From contig NZ_FPBF01000003.1 of NCBI RefSeq assembly GCF_900116615.1, positions 558,001 through 622,000 of the forward strand: 64,000 nt of DNA, in the 5' to 3' direction. Both the position numbers and the translations under genes were made by a program. Source of the stretch: Algoriphagus locisalis. Lineage in GTDB: Bacteria; Bacteroidota; Bacteroidia; Cytophagales; Cyclobacteriaceae. The notes under the pieces are model-generated. The model had not been told where the DNA came from, searched no databases, and worked only from the letters and a program-made list of their open reading frames with translations. Below, piece after piece: positions 55,108 to 62,793 of this stretch (positions within the stretch are counted from its first letter, which is position 1; every line of letters begins with the position of its first letter).

Positions 55108-56065
55108 TTTTGAAATACTTGGATTTAGAACTTTTTGATGGTGCCAAAGTTTTAATAGCAGCCGCAGCTTCAATAGGACGATCCGTCGCTAAAATGTCAG
55201 CGCCTTTCTGTACAAAACTCGCATAAAGCTGATCTCCACGGGCAATCGCACTTTTGTCAAGGTTCCCTAGTACACCCAAAATAGTAAAAACCCCTTTGTC
55301 GTGAAGCGCTTTATTAAATTCCTGTGGACGCTCAGCAACTCCTGTAAAAGCAATGACTCGAGTCCATGGAATACCGGATTCTTCCATGCGTTGGATCTCC
55401 TCCATGTTTCGGATAGTAACCGATAGCATTAACTCAGGCGCCATGTCATGCAGCTTTTTGGCGGCTGCAAAGGAATAGGTGATCAAAGCTGCATGAGCTT
55501 CAGATCCTGTTTCCTTTATAGCTTCGATGATTTTTTCATAAGGAACCGACTGCTTGATATCAACCGTCAAGAGAGCTTTTCCTTTGGACCAGATCAGGGC
55601 TTCCTCTAAAGTTGGGACTTTGAAATCCGTTACTGTTCCCTCTTCATCTTTCAGAAAAAGGGCCTGAATCTCAGCATAAGTAGCATCAGAAACCAAACCT
55701 TTCCCAGTTGTCGTGCGATCCAGTTTATCATCATGCATCAGTACCAATACCCCGTCTTTGGTCATTGCCACGTCCAACTCGATAATTGTCGGCGTGTATT
55801 TCACGACATTGGCAAAGGTCTCTATGGCATTTTCAGGAAAGCCCGGATATGGCCCGCCCCGATGCGCAGACACCATAGGGATACGATCGGAAGTCCAGGT
55901 ATAAAAATCCCGGGCCTCTTCTATGGTACCTATTTGGATGTAATTCTGAGATACTTTTTCTACTGTAGATTCTACAGCTACTAGTTCCTGTTGCTCTGCC
56001 GGCTTTTGACTACATGAACCAAAAACTAAAAGTATGAACGAAACCCACAAAAACTTATTCTTCAT
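55097..56065 (-). CDS. Glycerophosphodiester phosphodiesterase lipoprotein
   Basis: This 322-residue lipoprotein has the lipobox FGSC (Cys at residue 18). The GDPD barrel has the catalytic HRG (SAHRGGPYPGFPENA) with Glu-Asn-Ala, the metal-binding TIIELDVAMTKDGVLVLMHDD (Glu/Asp and the second His), and ALLTVDIKQ. It should cleave glycerophosphodiesters to glycerol 3-phosphate and an alcohol in the periplasm or on the cell surface, scavenging phosphate or carbon. Both ends overlap neighbours by 11 bases (DUF2721 upstream, threonine aldolase downstream), so the three are co-transcribed. Confidence 0.92.
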   Translation of the reverse strand: MKNKFLWVSFILLVFGSCSQKPAEQQELVAVESTVEKVSQNYIQIGTIEEARDFYTWTSDRIPMVSAHRGGPYPGFPENAIETFANVVKYTPTIIELDVAMTKDGVLVLMHDDKLDRTTTGKGLVSDATYAEIQALFLKDEEGTVTDFKVPTLEEALIWSKGKALLTVDIKQSVPYEKIIEAIKETGSEAHAALITYSFAAAKKLHDMAPELMLSVTIRNMEEIQRMEESGIPWTRVIAFTGVAERPQEFNKALHDKGVFTILGVLGNLDKSAIARGDQLYASFVQKGADILATDRPIEAAAAIKTLAPSKSSKSKYFKNDN

Positions 56066-56513
56066 CTTTCTTCGTGTCTTTTTTGAATATAAAGTCTAGA
56101 CCAGAGCTCCTTTTACGAAAGACTTCCTCCATGTCAGCCAATTCCAGATTGAGTGCTTTGGTGGATATCTGGATTTCTATCAAAGATATTCCAAGTGAAA
56201 TCAGCAGAGACAACATACTTCCTACAAAAACCCAATTGGCCACCTGGGTATAACCCCGGAAAAGCAAATACATGCATATGATGCACAATAAAAAGCTAAA
56301 TACTCCAAAAAGCTGCATGTTTTTGATGAGGGTAAGCCGTCTTCGTAGGTTATGAAGTTGCTCTACGATAATCCCTTCGTCAGGAGACTCCAGAAATTTC
56401 TTGTGCAATCCTCGAATCAAGCTCGCGATTGCCAGAAAACGATTGGTGTAAGCAAGCATCAAAAGTGTGATGGCCGAAAAAAGTAAGGCAGGCGTCGATA
56501 ATTGAAGTTCCAT
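56055..56513 (-). CDS. DUF2721 membrane protein
   Basis: This 152-residue inner-membrane protein has an N-terminal hydrophobic helix (LLFSAITLLMLAYTNRFLAI) and two more (FGVFSFLLCIICMYLLF, VANWVFVGSMLSLLISLGISL). The stretch NRFLAIASLIRGLHKKF followed by LRRRLTLIKNMQLFG is the DUF2721 signature. It has no known function. The gene starts the overlapping unit with GDPD and threonine aldolase. A 30-bp direct-repeat copy begins 24 bases before its start codon and marks the edge of the A+T-rich islet. Confidence 0.85.
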   Translation of the reverse strand: MELQLSTPALLFSAITLLMLAYTNRFLAIASLIRGLHKKFLESPDEGIIVEQLHNLRRRLTLIKNMQLFGVFSFLLCIICMYLLFRGYTQVANWVFVGSMLSLLISLGISLIEIQISTKALNLELADMEEVFRKRSSGLDFIFKKDTKKDEE

Positions 56514-56536
56514 AGGCGAAAGTTAATAGAATAAAG

Positions 56537-56567
56537 ATGCTTCTATTTCCCGAAAATGAAAAAAAGC
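56537..56567. repeat. Left direct repeat bounding the A+T-rich islet
   Basis: ATGCTTCTATTTCCCGAA followed by AATG and an A-run ending GC. The copy at 58453-58482 differs only by one A/T change and one A in the run. It lies 24 bases upstream of the DUF2721 start. Confidence 0.85.
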
Positions 56568-56626
56568 ATAGAACCAGTCGCGATAAAAACTACCGTATAA
56601 AAAAACTGAGATAATATTTGGAAATC

Positions 56627-56690
56627 AAAAAAAAAAAAAAAAAAACAATTTGGTAAATAAAAAAAAAAAAAAAAAAACAATTTGGTTAAT
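56627..56690. repeat. Tandem 32-bp duplication with two 19-base poly(A) runs
   Basis: Each unit is A19 followed by CAATTTGGT(A/T)AAT: 56627-56658 and 56659-56690. It lies about 130 bases before the lipoprotein gene at 56823. Such long homopolymers are prone to slippage. Confidence 0.85.
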
Positions 56691-56822
56691 ACCAGCATAA
56701 GATTACTTAGTTTATCAAAAGACCCACTCAAATTAAAGTGTTGATTAATAAACACATAGATCATTGCTGACAATTAGTAAACAAATAGTATTTTAATTTT
56801 TAAAGGAATTGAATAGATACAA

Positions 56823-58004
56823 ATGAAAACTTTTATAAACGTAATAGCTTATATTTCGATTATTTCATTAACATTATTGACAAGTTTCTGCACTACAGAT
56901 AACTCTGAAAAAAAAATATTACCTGAGTATGAATTAGTAGTTGAAGACACTATTTCAATTGATTACATTGGCAATTTAAGTGTTGTGGACTATCAGCAAG
57001 AATCCTCAAAGTATTTGGCAGTAGACAAGTCTAAAGGAAATCAAGTTATTTTGGTATTTAACGAAAAAAATGAAATCCTATCCAATTTTGATAATCTTAA
57101 CGCGGGCAATAATTCATTTAAAGGGAGCTTGAATTCAATATCATTTTCTAAAAATAAAAATGAATTTCTAATTTTGAGTGATGCAGGTCTTTATTCATAT
57201 GATTCTACGTGGCAAATTAAATTATTTCATAAAAACCCTAATTCTCAGCCAAAGTTTCTTAATCCTTATTTCAGTATAGAGCATTTTGATTATAAGGATA
57301 AAGTTTTTTTCATTTCTTCATACAATTTTGATGATGTTAATTTTAATTATCTTCAAAAAGAGTTTTTTCAGGAAATTCAAAACTTGACTCTAATAGACAC
57401 CACAAGTGGTACTTTTGACACTTTCGTTCATTTTGAGCAAAATAGTCCTTATCTAAGTAAATCAAGGTTACTACCACCTTATATCACACACTTTTCATTT
57501 AATCATAAACATAGTAACTTAAATGTCCTGTATTCACAAGACCCGACTATTTACCAGTATCAATTTAATGGCAAAGAATTCATTCATATAAATTCATATA
57601 AACTTAACTTAGATGAGTTCAAACTAAATGAAGGAAATTATGAAAATGATGATTATGATGCCTTCAAAACAGCAATGGATTCAAGGATCAATAGAATGGT
57701 TTCTATTGAAGATAAAACCTACATAACCTATTTAAAAGCAATGAATCAAAGTAAATTTGAATCATTGGGAATTGACTATGGTGATTCCGAAGAATACAAT
57801 CAATTTATATTTTCTAATTATGTAGAAGCCATTTCAATTTTCCAAAATGGGAAAAAAATAAGTAGAGATATTACTCTACCAGATTATTTAACAGGTCCAC
57901 ATGTAGTCATTGGCCCCAATAAACTACTAATGGCAGTACCAAAATTCAAATATGAATCTAGCAAAGAGGTATTTTATATAATTAATGTTTTACCTAAATT
58001 ATAA
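56823..58004 (+). CDS. Probable beta-propeller lipoprotein in the A+T-rich islet
   Basis: This 393-residue protein has a lipoprotein-like signal (MKTFINVIAYISIISLTLL, then TSFC with Cys at residue 23; Phe before Cys is unusual but tolerated in Bacteroidota). The mature part has repeated strand-turn blocks of about 50-60 residues (YLAVDKSKGNQVILVFN, NEFLILSDAGLYSYDS, KLLMAVPKFKY) that suggest a six-bladed propeller like BF3164 or DUF4221 lipoproteins; this is a fold guess. G+C is about 25-30%, far below the surrounding genes. It is followed after 3 bases by a small cysteine-rich peptide gene on the same strand, so the two are one operon. Confidence 0.65.
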   Translation: MKTFINVIAYISIISLTLLTSFCTTDNSEKKILPEYELVVEDTISIDYIGNLSVVDYQQESSKYLAVDKSKGNQVILVFNEKNEILSNFDNLNAGNNSFKGSLNSISFSKNKNEFLILSDAGLYSYDSTWQIKLFHKNPNSQPKFLNPYFSIEHFDYKDKVFFISSYNFDDVNFNYLQKEFFQEIQNLTLIDTTSGTFDTFVHFEQNSPYLSKSRLLPPYITHFSFNHKHSNLNVLYSQDPTIYQYQFNGKEFIHINSYKLNLDEFKLNEGNYENDDYDAFKTAMDSRINRMVSIEDKTYITYLKAMNQSKFESLGIDYGDSEEYNQFIFSNYVEAISIFQNGKKISRDITLPDYLTGPHVVIGPNKLLMAVPKFKYESSKEVFYIINVLPKL

Positions 58005-58007
58005 TTT

Positions 58008-58223
58008 ATGAAAGTTCTAAAATCTATTCGCTTCTATTCAACAGTTGTTTTGTTGATCATTCTAAGTATGCCAGTCAGAAGTCAGGAATCATTAGATCCT
58101 TGCACCCCTCTTGGTCAATGTTTAAATATAGGGGTTCAGATAAATACGCCAGATTGGCCTCTTCCACTTATTTCGTGCCCAAACCCTTTGGGTACTAAAC
58201 CATGTTGCACAACTTGTACTTAA
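58008..58223 (+). CDS. Small secreted six-cysteine peptide
   Basis: This 71-residue peptide has a signal peptide (residues 1-25, cut before QESLDPC). The mature part of about 46 residues has six cysteines (32, 38, 57, 66, 67, 70) and many Pro and Gly. It ends GTKPCCTTCT. Three disulfides are possible. It matches no family I recognise. Small secreted Cys-containing peptides next to six-bladed propeller lipoproteins occur in Bacteroidota (NVEALA-type pairs), and the present pair could be a variant, but the NVEALA motif itself is absent. Only three bases separate it from the lipoprotein gene. Confidence 0.65.
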   Translation: MKVLKSIRFYSTVVLLIILSMPVRSQESLDPCTPLGQCLNIGVQINTPDWPLPLISCPNPLGTKPCCTTCT

Positions 58224-58260
58224 TAATTCGTTCAAAGTAGTGTTATAATTAACATCACCA

Positions 58261-58295
58261 AAAGGCTGTCCAGCTTCTGAGACAGCCTTTTTTTT
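58261..58295 (+). terminator. Terminator of the lipoprotein/peptide operon
   Basis: AAAGGCTGTC pairs perfectly with GACAGCCTTT across the loop CAGCTTCTGA and is followed by T residues. It lies 37 bases after the peptide stop. Confidence 0.9.
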
Positions 58296-58452
58296 ATTTA
58301 GTTTTCTACCATATAGCATGTAATACAACTGTATTGGTTTTAGTTTAAATTTGATCCAACCTCGGATTTTCCATTTTACTTATAAGCTATTCCACAAAGC
58401 ACGGATAATTTGAAACTCTCGGAGATTTGCTAATGAGAAAAGGGAGTTAAAA

Positions 58453-58482
58453 ATGCTTCTATTTCCCGATAATGAAAAAAGC
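58453..58482. repeat. Right direct repeat bounding the A+T-rich islet
   Basis: ATGCTTCTATTTCCCGAT, AATG, six A residues and GC. The GC and A-run are the 3' stem edge and T-tract of the anti-sigma terminator read on the minus strand. Confidence 0.85.
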
Positions 58483-58502
58483 CTGCTCTTTTCAGAACAG
58501 GC
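58475..58502 (-). terminator. Terminator of the sigma/anti-sigma operon
   Basis: On the minus strand GCCTGTTCT-GAAA-AGAGCAGGC (one G-U pair) is followed by six T residues. It lies 34 bases after the anti-sigma stop at 58537. Confidence 0.9.
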
Positions 58503-58536
58503 AATTTTAAATTATATCATTTTAAATTTTAAATTC

Positions 58537-59361
58537 TCAAGTAACTTCTCCCAGCACAACCAGCTTCTCCAGTGTAGGCGCCTCAGATCCTCCTTTAGGT
58601 TCGATGGTAATAGCAAAAGCTCCGGCTTGTGCTACTGCTTCCATTTGCTGTAAAGTCAGTTTTTCACCTGAGTTGACCAAGCCTATTCCCACAGGACCGC
58701 CGTCTCCGATAGCCCAAAGCTGGTAATCAAACTCATCGCTCAGCTCATTCAAGGTATTCACAGCGATAAAGACTTCCTGCGCATTTTGATCCCAGAAGAC
58801 ATCTACTTTGGCATCTTTCTGCATTTCAAAACCTTCGCCTCTCATCTCCACACGCTTGAAGTCTCCAGCTATCATCTTATCAAGCTGAGAGTCTTTTTCC
58901 TGATATTCCTGCTTCACCTGATTCAGGTTGTCAGCCATTACGCTTTGATCCTGAAGTAAGGCAGTGAACTGGTCATTTCTTTCCTGATATTTATCAGCAT
59001 AATAGAATGCTGCTCCTGAGGCTACGATTGCGGCAATAGATGCTGCTATCGCAAAAGGCTTCCAAGGACTGCTGATAGGCACGACTTTAGCGTCTGCAGG
59101 TACAGCTGTTGGCTTTGGAGCTTCTTTTAAAATAAAGTCATTCTCAAGAGTGGCAAAAATCTTATCCTTCACCTCCTGAGATGGAGCAACACCAGACATA
59201 GTATCAAAGGCAAACATCGTCTCCTCCAATTCATCCAACTCTCTCTGAATCTCGGGATAAATCTTAGCCAGGCTCAAAACCTCCTCACGCTCTCGCTCCG
59301 TCAACTCTCCCAAGAGGAAAAGCTCCAGTTTACCTGACGATATGTAAGATTGAATATCCAC
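58537..59361 (-). CDS. RskA-like membrane anti-sigma factor
   Basis: This 274-residue protein starts with GTG at 59361 inside the sigma stop (TAGTG). The cytoplasmic N-terminus is acidic and sigma-binding (SGKLELFLLGELTEREREEVL). One membrane helix follows (PFAIAASIAAIVASGAAFYYADKY, about residues 102-125), then a coiled segment. The periplasmic C-terminal domain resembles anti-sigma-K factor RskA (AKVDVFWDQNAQEVFIAVNTL, DYQLWAIGDGGPVGIGLV, AFAITIEPKGGSEAPTLEKLVVLGEV). It should hold the sigma factor inactive until the periplasmic signal is sensed. Such factors are often released by site-1/RseP cleavage; RseP and two HtrA proteases are encoded in this window. Confidence 0.88.
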   Translation of the reverse strand: MDIQSYISSGKLELFLLGELTEREREEVLSLAKIYPEIQRELDELEETMFAFDTMSGVAPSQEVKDKIFATLENDFILKEAPKPTAVPADAKVVPISSPWKPFAIAASIAAIVASGAAFYYADKYQERNDQFTALLQDQSVMADNLNQVKQEYQEKDSQLDKMIAGDFKRVEMRGEGFEMQKDAKVDVFWDQNAQEVFIAVNTLNELSDEFDYQLWAIGDGGPVGIGLVNSGEKLTLQQMEAVAQAGAFAITIEPKGGSEAPTLEKLVVLGEVT

Positions 59362-59894
59362 TAGATTCTTGCTACATTTTTTTTCAACACTTGTATTGCC
59401 GCTCTCACCCTAGACTTGACGGTGCCTAGAGGTATTTCGAATTCCTCCGAAACCTCTGAATGCGTATATCCCTTAAAGTAAATATACTCTACGATAAACT
59501 TTTGGTCATCATTGAGATCAATCATAAGTTCCCTCACTCCGATCCCGTCTATATGCTCCTGGGTGCCTGACTGGCTTTCCATTCCATATACGAAGTCATC
59601 TATTGTGTTGGTCTTACCGGATTGTGAAATTTCTTTGGAGCGAAGCTTATCGATGGCTGAATTACGACAAATATTGGCCATCCAAGTGTATAAACGCCCT
59701 TTTGACTCCTCGTAATGATCTATTTTCCTTGTGATTTTCACGAAGGAATCATGAAAAACTTCCTCTGCTATATCCTTATCAAACACAATTCTTGATATCA
59801 CCGCATAGAGAGCTCTAGAGTATTTGTCATACAAATACTCTGTTGTCTTTCTGTCTTTTGCCCTTAGTCCGGCGATGAGTTGTTCTTCCTGCAA
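59361..59894 (-). CDS. ECF-type RNA polymerase sigma factor
   Basis: This 177-residue sigma-70 family protein starts at TTG 59894; an in-frame TAA lies six bases before it, and no ATG or GTG follows soon, so the TTG start is forced. Region 2 has LYDKYSRALYAVISRIVFDKDIAEEVFHDSFVKITRKIDHY. Region 4 has GYTHSEVSEEFEIPLGTVKSRVRAAI, a typical helix-turn-helix. It is translationally coupled to its anti-sigma gene (TAGTG). The operon ends in a strong terminator. The regulon is unknown. Confidence 0.92.
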   Translation of the reverse strand: MQEEQLIAGLRAKDRKTTEYLYDKYSRALYAVISRIVFDKDIAEEVFHDSFVKITRKIDHYEESKGRLYTWMANICRNSAIDKLRSKEISQSGKTNTIDDFVYGMESQSGTQEHIDGIGVRELMIDLNDDQKFIVEYIYFKGYTHSEVSEEFEIPLGTVKSRVRAAIQVLKKNVARI

Positions 59895-59931
59895 AAATTA
59901 GTGTTTTGAAAAATTCTTCCCTAAATGTAAA

Positions 59932-59961
59932 ACACAAGACCTACACTTGTAAGTCTTGTGT
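59932..59961 (-). terminator. Possible terminator of lpd
   Basis: ACACAAGAC pairs with GTCTTGTGT across a 12-base loop, 24 bases after the lpd stop on the minus strand. The T-run is weak. Confidence 0.5.
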
Positions 59962-59984
59962 CTATTATTTTTAAAATATTTATA

Positions 59985-61382
59985 TCAAAGGTGGATCACC
60001 TCGTCATAAGCGGCGGCAGCTGCCTCCATAATAGCTTCTGACATGGTTGGGTGAGGATGCACGGTTTTGATCAATTCATGACCTGTGGTTTCCAGTTTAC
60101 GAATAGCTACAATCTCAGCGATCATCTCCGTTACGTTAGACCCTATCATATGTGCGCCAAGTAATTCTCCGTATTTCTTATCGAACACCAATTTCACGAA
60201 ACCGTCTTTTGCGCCAGCAGCAGATGCTTTGCCTGATGCTGAGAATGGGAATTTACCGATTCTCAACTCATAGCCTGCTTCTTTAGCTTTTGCTTCTGTC
60301 ATACCCACAGAGGCAATTTCAGGAGAGCAATAGGTACAGCCTGGGATATTCCCGTAATCTAAGGGCTCAGGATTCTGACCAGCGATTTTCTCCACACAGA
60401 TAATTCCTTCTGCAGAAGCTACGTGAGCCAAAGCTGGACCTGGAATCACATCACCGATAGCATAGTAGCCCGGCATGTTTGTTTTATAATATTCGTCAAC
60501 TTTGATTTTGCCCTTATCTACCAAGATTCCAACATCTTCCAAACCAATATTCTCTAAGTTTGAAACTACGCCAGCAGCAGAAAGCACAATATCACATTCA
60601 AGTGTCTCCTCGCCTTTTGCGGTTTTCACAGTCACTTTACAGCCAGCGCCTTTGGTATCTACTGCAGTTACTTCAGACGAAGTCATGATAGTCATACCAG
60701 CTTTTTTATAAAGCTTCTCCAAAGTTTTGGAAACTTCAGCGTCTTCTACCGGCACGATTCTATCCAAAAATTCTACGATAGTCACTTCAGTGCCCATGGT
60801 TGCATAAAAATAGGCGAACTCAATTCCGATTGCACCGGAACCAACAACAACCATTTTCTTAGGCATTTTATCCAAAGTCATTGCATCACGGTAACCGATA
60901 ATTTTCTTATTATCGATCTTCATAGAAGGAAGCTCACGAGATCTGGCACCAGTTGCGATAATGATGTTGTCTGCGGAATAGACAGTTTTCTTGTCTTCGC
61001 TGTCTGTAACTTCTACTTTTTTGCCTGGCTGGATTTTACCCCAACCTTTGATCACTTCGATCTTATTTTTCTTCATCAGGAAGGTTACTCCCTTGCTCAT
61101 TCCATCAGCTACGCTTCGGCTTCTTTTGACGATACCGGTAAAATCAGCACTGGCATCTTTTACGGTAATGCCGTAGTCCGCCGCGTGATTGATGTACTCA
61201 AATACCTGAGCACTTTTCAATAAAGCTTTGGTGGGAATACAACCCCAGTTAAGACAAATACCACCCAATTCCGCAGCTTCTACCACGGCAGTTTTTAGAC
61301 CGAGTTGGGAAGCACGGATAGCAGCCACATAGCCACCTGGTCCACTACCCACCACGATCACGTCAAATTTTGTCGAAGACAT
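59985..61382 (-). CDS. lpdA: Dihydrolipoyl dehydrogenase (E3)
   Basis: This 465-residue FAD flavoprotein regenerates lipoamide in pyruvate, 2-oxoglutarate or branched-chain dehydrogenase complexes or the glycine cleavage system. FAD motif GSGPGG is at residues 12-17. The redox disulfide is C43/C48 in GGICLNWGCIPTKAL. The NAD motif is VVGSGAIGIEFAYF. The catalytic His-Glu pair is in KTVHPHPTMSEAIMEA. The length is normal. It is not linked to other complex genes here. The neighbours are the sigma operon and a divergent fabG. Confidence 0.96.
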   Translation of the reverse strand: MSSTKFDVIVVGSGPGGYVAAIRASQLGLKTAVVEAAELGGICLNWGCIPTKALLKSAQVFEYINHAADYGITVKDASADFTGIVKRSRSVADGMSKGVTFLMKKNKIEVIKGWGKIQPGKKVEVTDSEDKKTVYSADNIIIATGARSRELPSMKIDNKKIIGYRDAMTLDKMPKKMVVVGSGAIGIEFAYFYATMGTEVTIVEFLDRIVPVEDAEVSKTLEKLYKKAGMTIMTSSEVTAVDTKGAGCKVTVKTAKGEETLECDIVLSAAGVVSNLENIGLEDVGILVDKGKIKVDEYYKTNMPGYYAIGDVIPGPALAHVASAEGIICVEKIAGQNPEPLDYGNIPGCTYCSPEIASVGMTEAKAKEAGYELRIGKFPFSASGKASAAGAKDGFVKLVFDKKYGELLGAHMIGSNVTEMIAEIVAIRKLETTGHELIKTVHPHPTMSEAIMEAAAAAYDEVIHL

Positions 61383-61648
61383 ATCTATTTTGAGTTATTT
61401 TAAACGAGTTGAAACTATGCAAAAATAGGCCTTTTGGCTTCAGAAAAAAATTTGGTTTTAATCTCTATTTCAACGAAAAACACTAATATCAGCTATCTCA
61501 ACAAGGTGTTTCCAATCAATATTTCACATAAAACTACATTTATAAAATTATATTTCTTACATAAGTAATTATACAAACTATTACCTATTATCAGTAGCGA
61601 ATTACAAGGGAAATCAATTTTTGAATCGAAAGTTTTAGCTTTTTTTCT

Positions 61649-61656
61649 AATTTTGG
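61649..61656 (+). promoter_or_regulatory. Possible -7 promoter element of fabG
   Basis: TAATTTTG fits TANNTTTG and ends about 22 bases before the fabG start. No -33 TTTG lies at the ideal spacing, so this is tentative. The rest of the 61383-61678 gap between lpd and fabG shows nothing else. Confidence 0.35.
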
Positions 61657-61678
61657 CCAAACAAAATTTTAGAACTCC

Positions 61679-62425
61679 ATGGGATTACTTTCAGGAAAAA
61701 CGGCATTGATCACCGGCGCATCTAAAGGCATCGGAAGAGCAATCGCAATCAGATATGCACAAGAGGGCGCAAATGTCGCTTTTACTTTTTTGTCAAGTGT
61801 GGAAAAAGGCCAAACACTAGAAAGAGAATTAGCAGCTTATGGCATCAAAGCCAAAGGCTATAGATCTGATGCTTCGGACTTCAAAGCTGCTGAGGAACTG
61901 GTAAATTCTGTAGTTGCGGAATTTGGTGCATTAGACGTATTGATTAATAATGCAGGCATCACCCGCGACAACCTTTTGATGAGAATGACGGAGGAAGCTT
62001 GGGACGAAGTGATAGGAATCAACTTAAAATCTTGCTTCAACACCGTCAAAGCAGCAAACAGAACCATGATGAAAGCTAAGTCAGGATCCATCATCAATAT
62101 CACTTCTGTAGTGGGTGTAAAAGGAAATGCCGGACAAGCTAACTACGCAGCTTCAAAAGCCGGTATCATTGGCTTCACAAAGTCTGTAGCGCTGGAACTT
62201 GGCTCTAGAAACATCAGATGCAATGCAATTGCTCCAGGGTTTATTGAAACTGAAATGACTGAAGTTCTGGACGAAAAAACTGTACAAGGCTGGAGAGATG
62301 GAATTCCTATGAAGCGTGGCGGAAGACCAGAAGAAGTGGCTGATGCTTGTGTATTTCTAGGATCTGAGATGAGTAGTTATATTTCAGGACAAGTGCTTCA
62401 AGTGAATGGTGCGATGCATACTTAA
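61679..62425 (+). CDS. fabG: 3-oxoacyl-[acyl-carrier-protein] reductase
   Basis: This 248-residue NADPH-dependent short-chain dehydrogenase does the first reduction of the fatty acid elongation cycle. TGASKGIG is at residues 12-19, and NNAGITRDNLLMRM matches FabG closely. The catalytic Ser143, Tyr156 and Lys160 are in NITSVVGVKGNAGQANYAASK. The C-terminal APGFIETEMTEVL and the GQVLQVNGAMHT end are typical. The gene stands alone with its own terminator; other fab genes are not in this window. Confidence 0.93.
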   Translation: MGLLSGKTALITGASKGIGRAIAIRYAQEGANVAFTFLSSVEKGQTLERELAAYGIKAKGYRSDASDFKAAEELVNSVVAEFGALDVLINNAGITRDNLLMRMTEEAWDEVIGINLKSCFNTVKAANRTMMKAKSGSIINITSVVGVKGNAGQANYAASKAGIIGFTKSVALELGSRNIRCNAIAPGFIETEMTEVLDEKTVQGWRDGIPMKRGGRPEEVADACVFLGSEMSSYISGQVLQVNGAMHT

Positions 62426-62462
62426 AAAAATTGAAATTTAATATTTGAAATTTGAGATTAGG

Positions 62463-62490
62463 CGGCTGGAGATATTCAGCCGTTTTTTTT
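62463..62490 (+). terminator. Terminator of fabG
   Basis: CGGCTG/CAGCCG with an 8-base loop followed by eight T residues, 38 bases after the stop. Confidence 0.85.
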
Positions 62491-62738
62491 GTGGAAAAAA
62501 CATCCAAGTATATGTATATCCGCCTTTCTGCCAGTAAGTAGGCTAGGGCAATATAGAATATGTTAAACTTTAGAATTGCTGGTACTTCGGTCACCCGTCA
62601 TCGGTCTCTCGTAGCTATCGGGACGACCAGATTAGCGAAGAATCTTAGGTAACTGGTAGCATTGCGGATAATCATATTCAAGTATTTCATTTGGGATTCA
62701 GTTAAAAATCCATCTCAGCTTCGCAAAAGTTCTAGAGC
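62491..62738. other. Intergenic region with a degenerate repeat-like segment
   Basis: This stretch lies between the fabG and pyk terminators. At 62580-62650 the minus strand carries GACCGATGAC / GGGTGACCG units followed by TACGAGAGACC. It looks like a remnant of an intergenic repeat. No gene was recognised. Confidence 0.35.
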
Positions 62739-62771
62739 AAAAAAAGAGTCCCGATGGAATATCGAGACTCT
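62739..62771 (-). terminator. Terminator of pyruvate kinase
   Basis: AGAGTCCCGAT pairs with ATCGAGACTCT (one mismatch) at 62745-62771, with an A-run before it giving a minus-strand T-run, 22 bases after the pyk stop. Confidence 0.85.
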
Positions 62772-62793
62772 CTAGTTAATATTTGAAAGAAAC

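Noticed and set aside
55108..55173. Longer N-terminus of threonine aldolase
   Set aside because: The extension lies inside the GDPD gene, and the family start MIIDLRSDT is at 55107.
56543..56773. Minus-strand reading frame of 76 codons across the poly(A) runs
   Set aside because: It encodes poly-Phe because of the homopolymers; it has no family likeness and no plausible expression signals.
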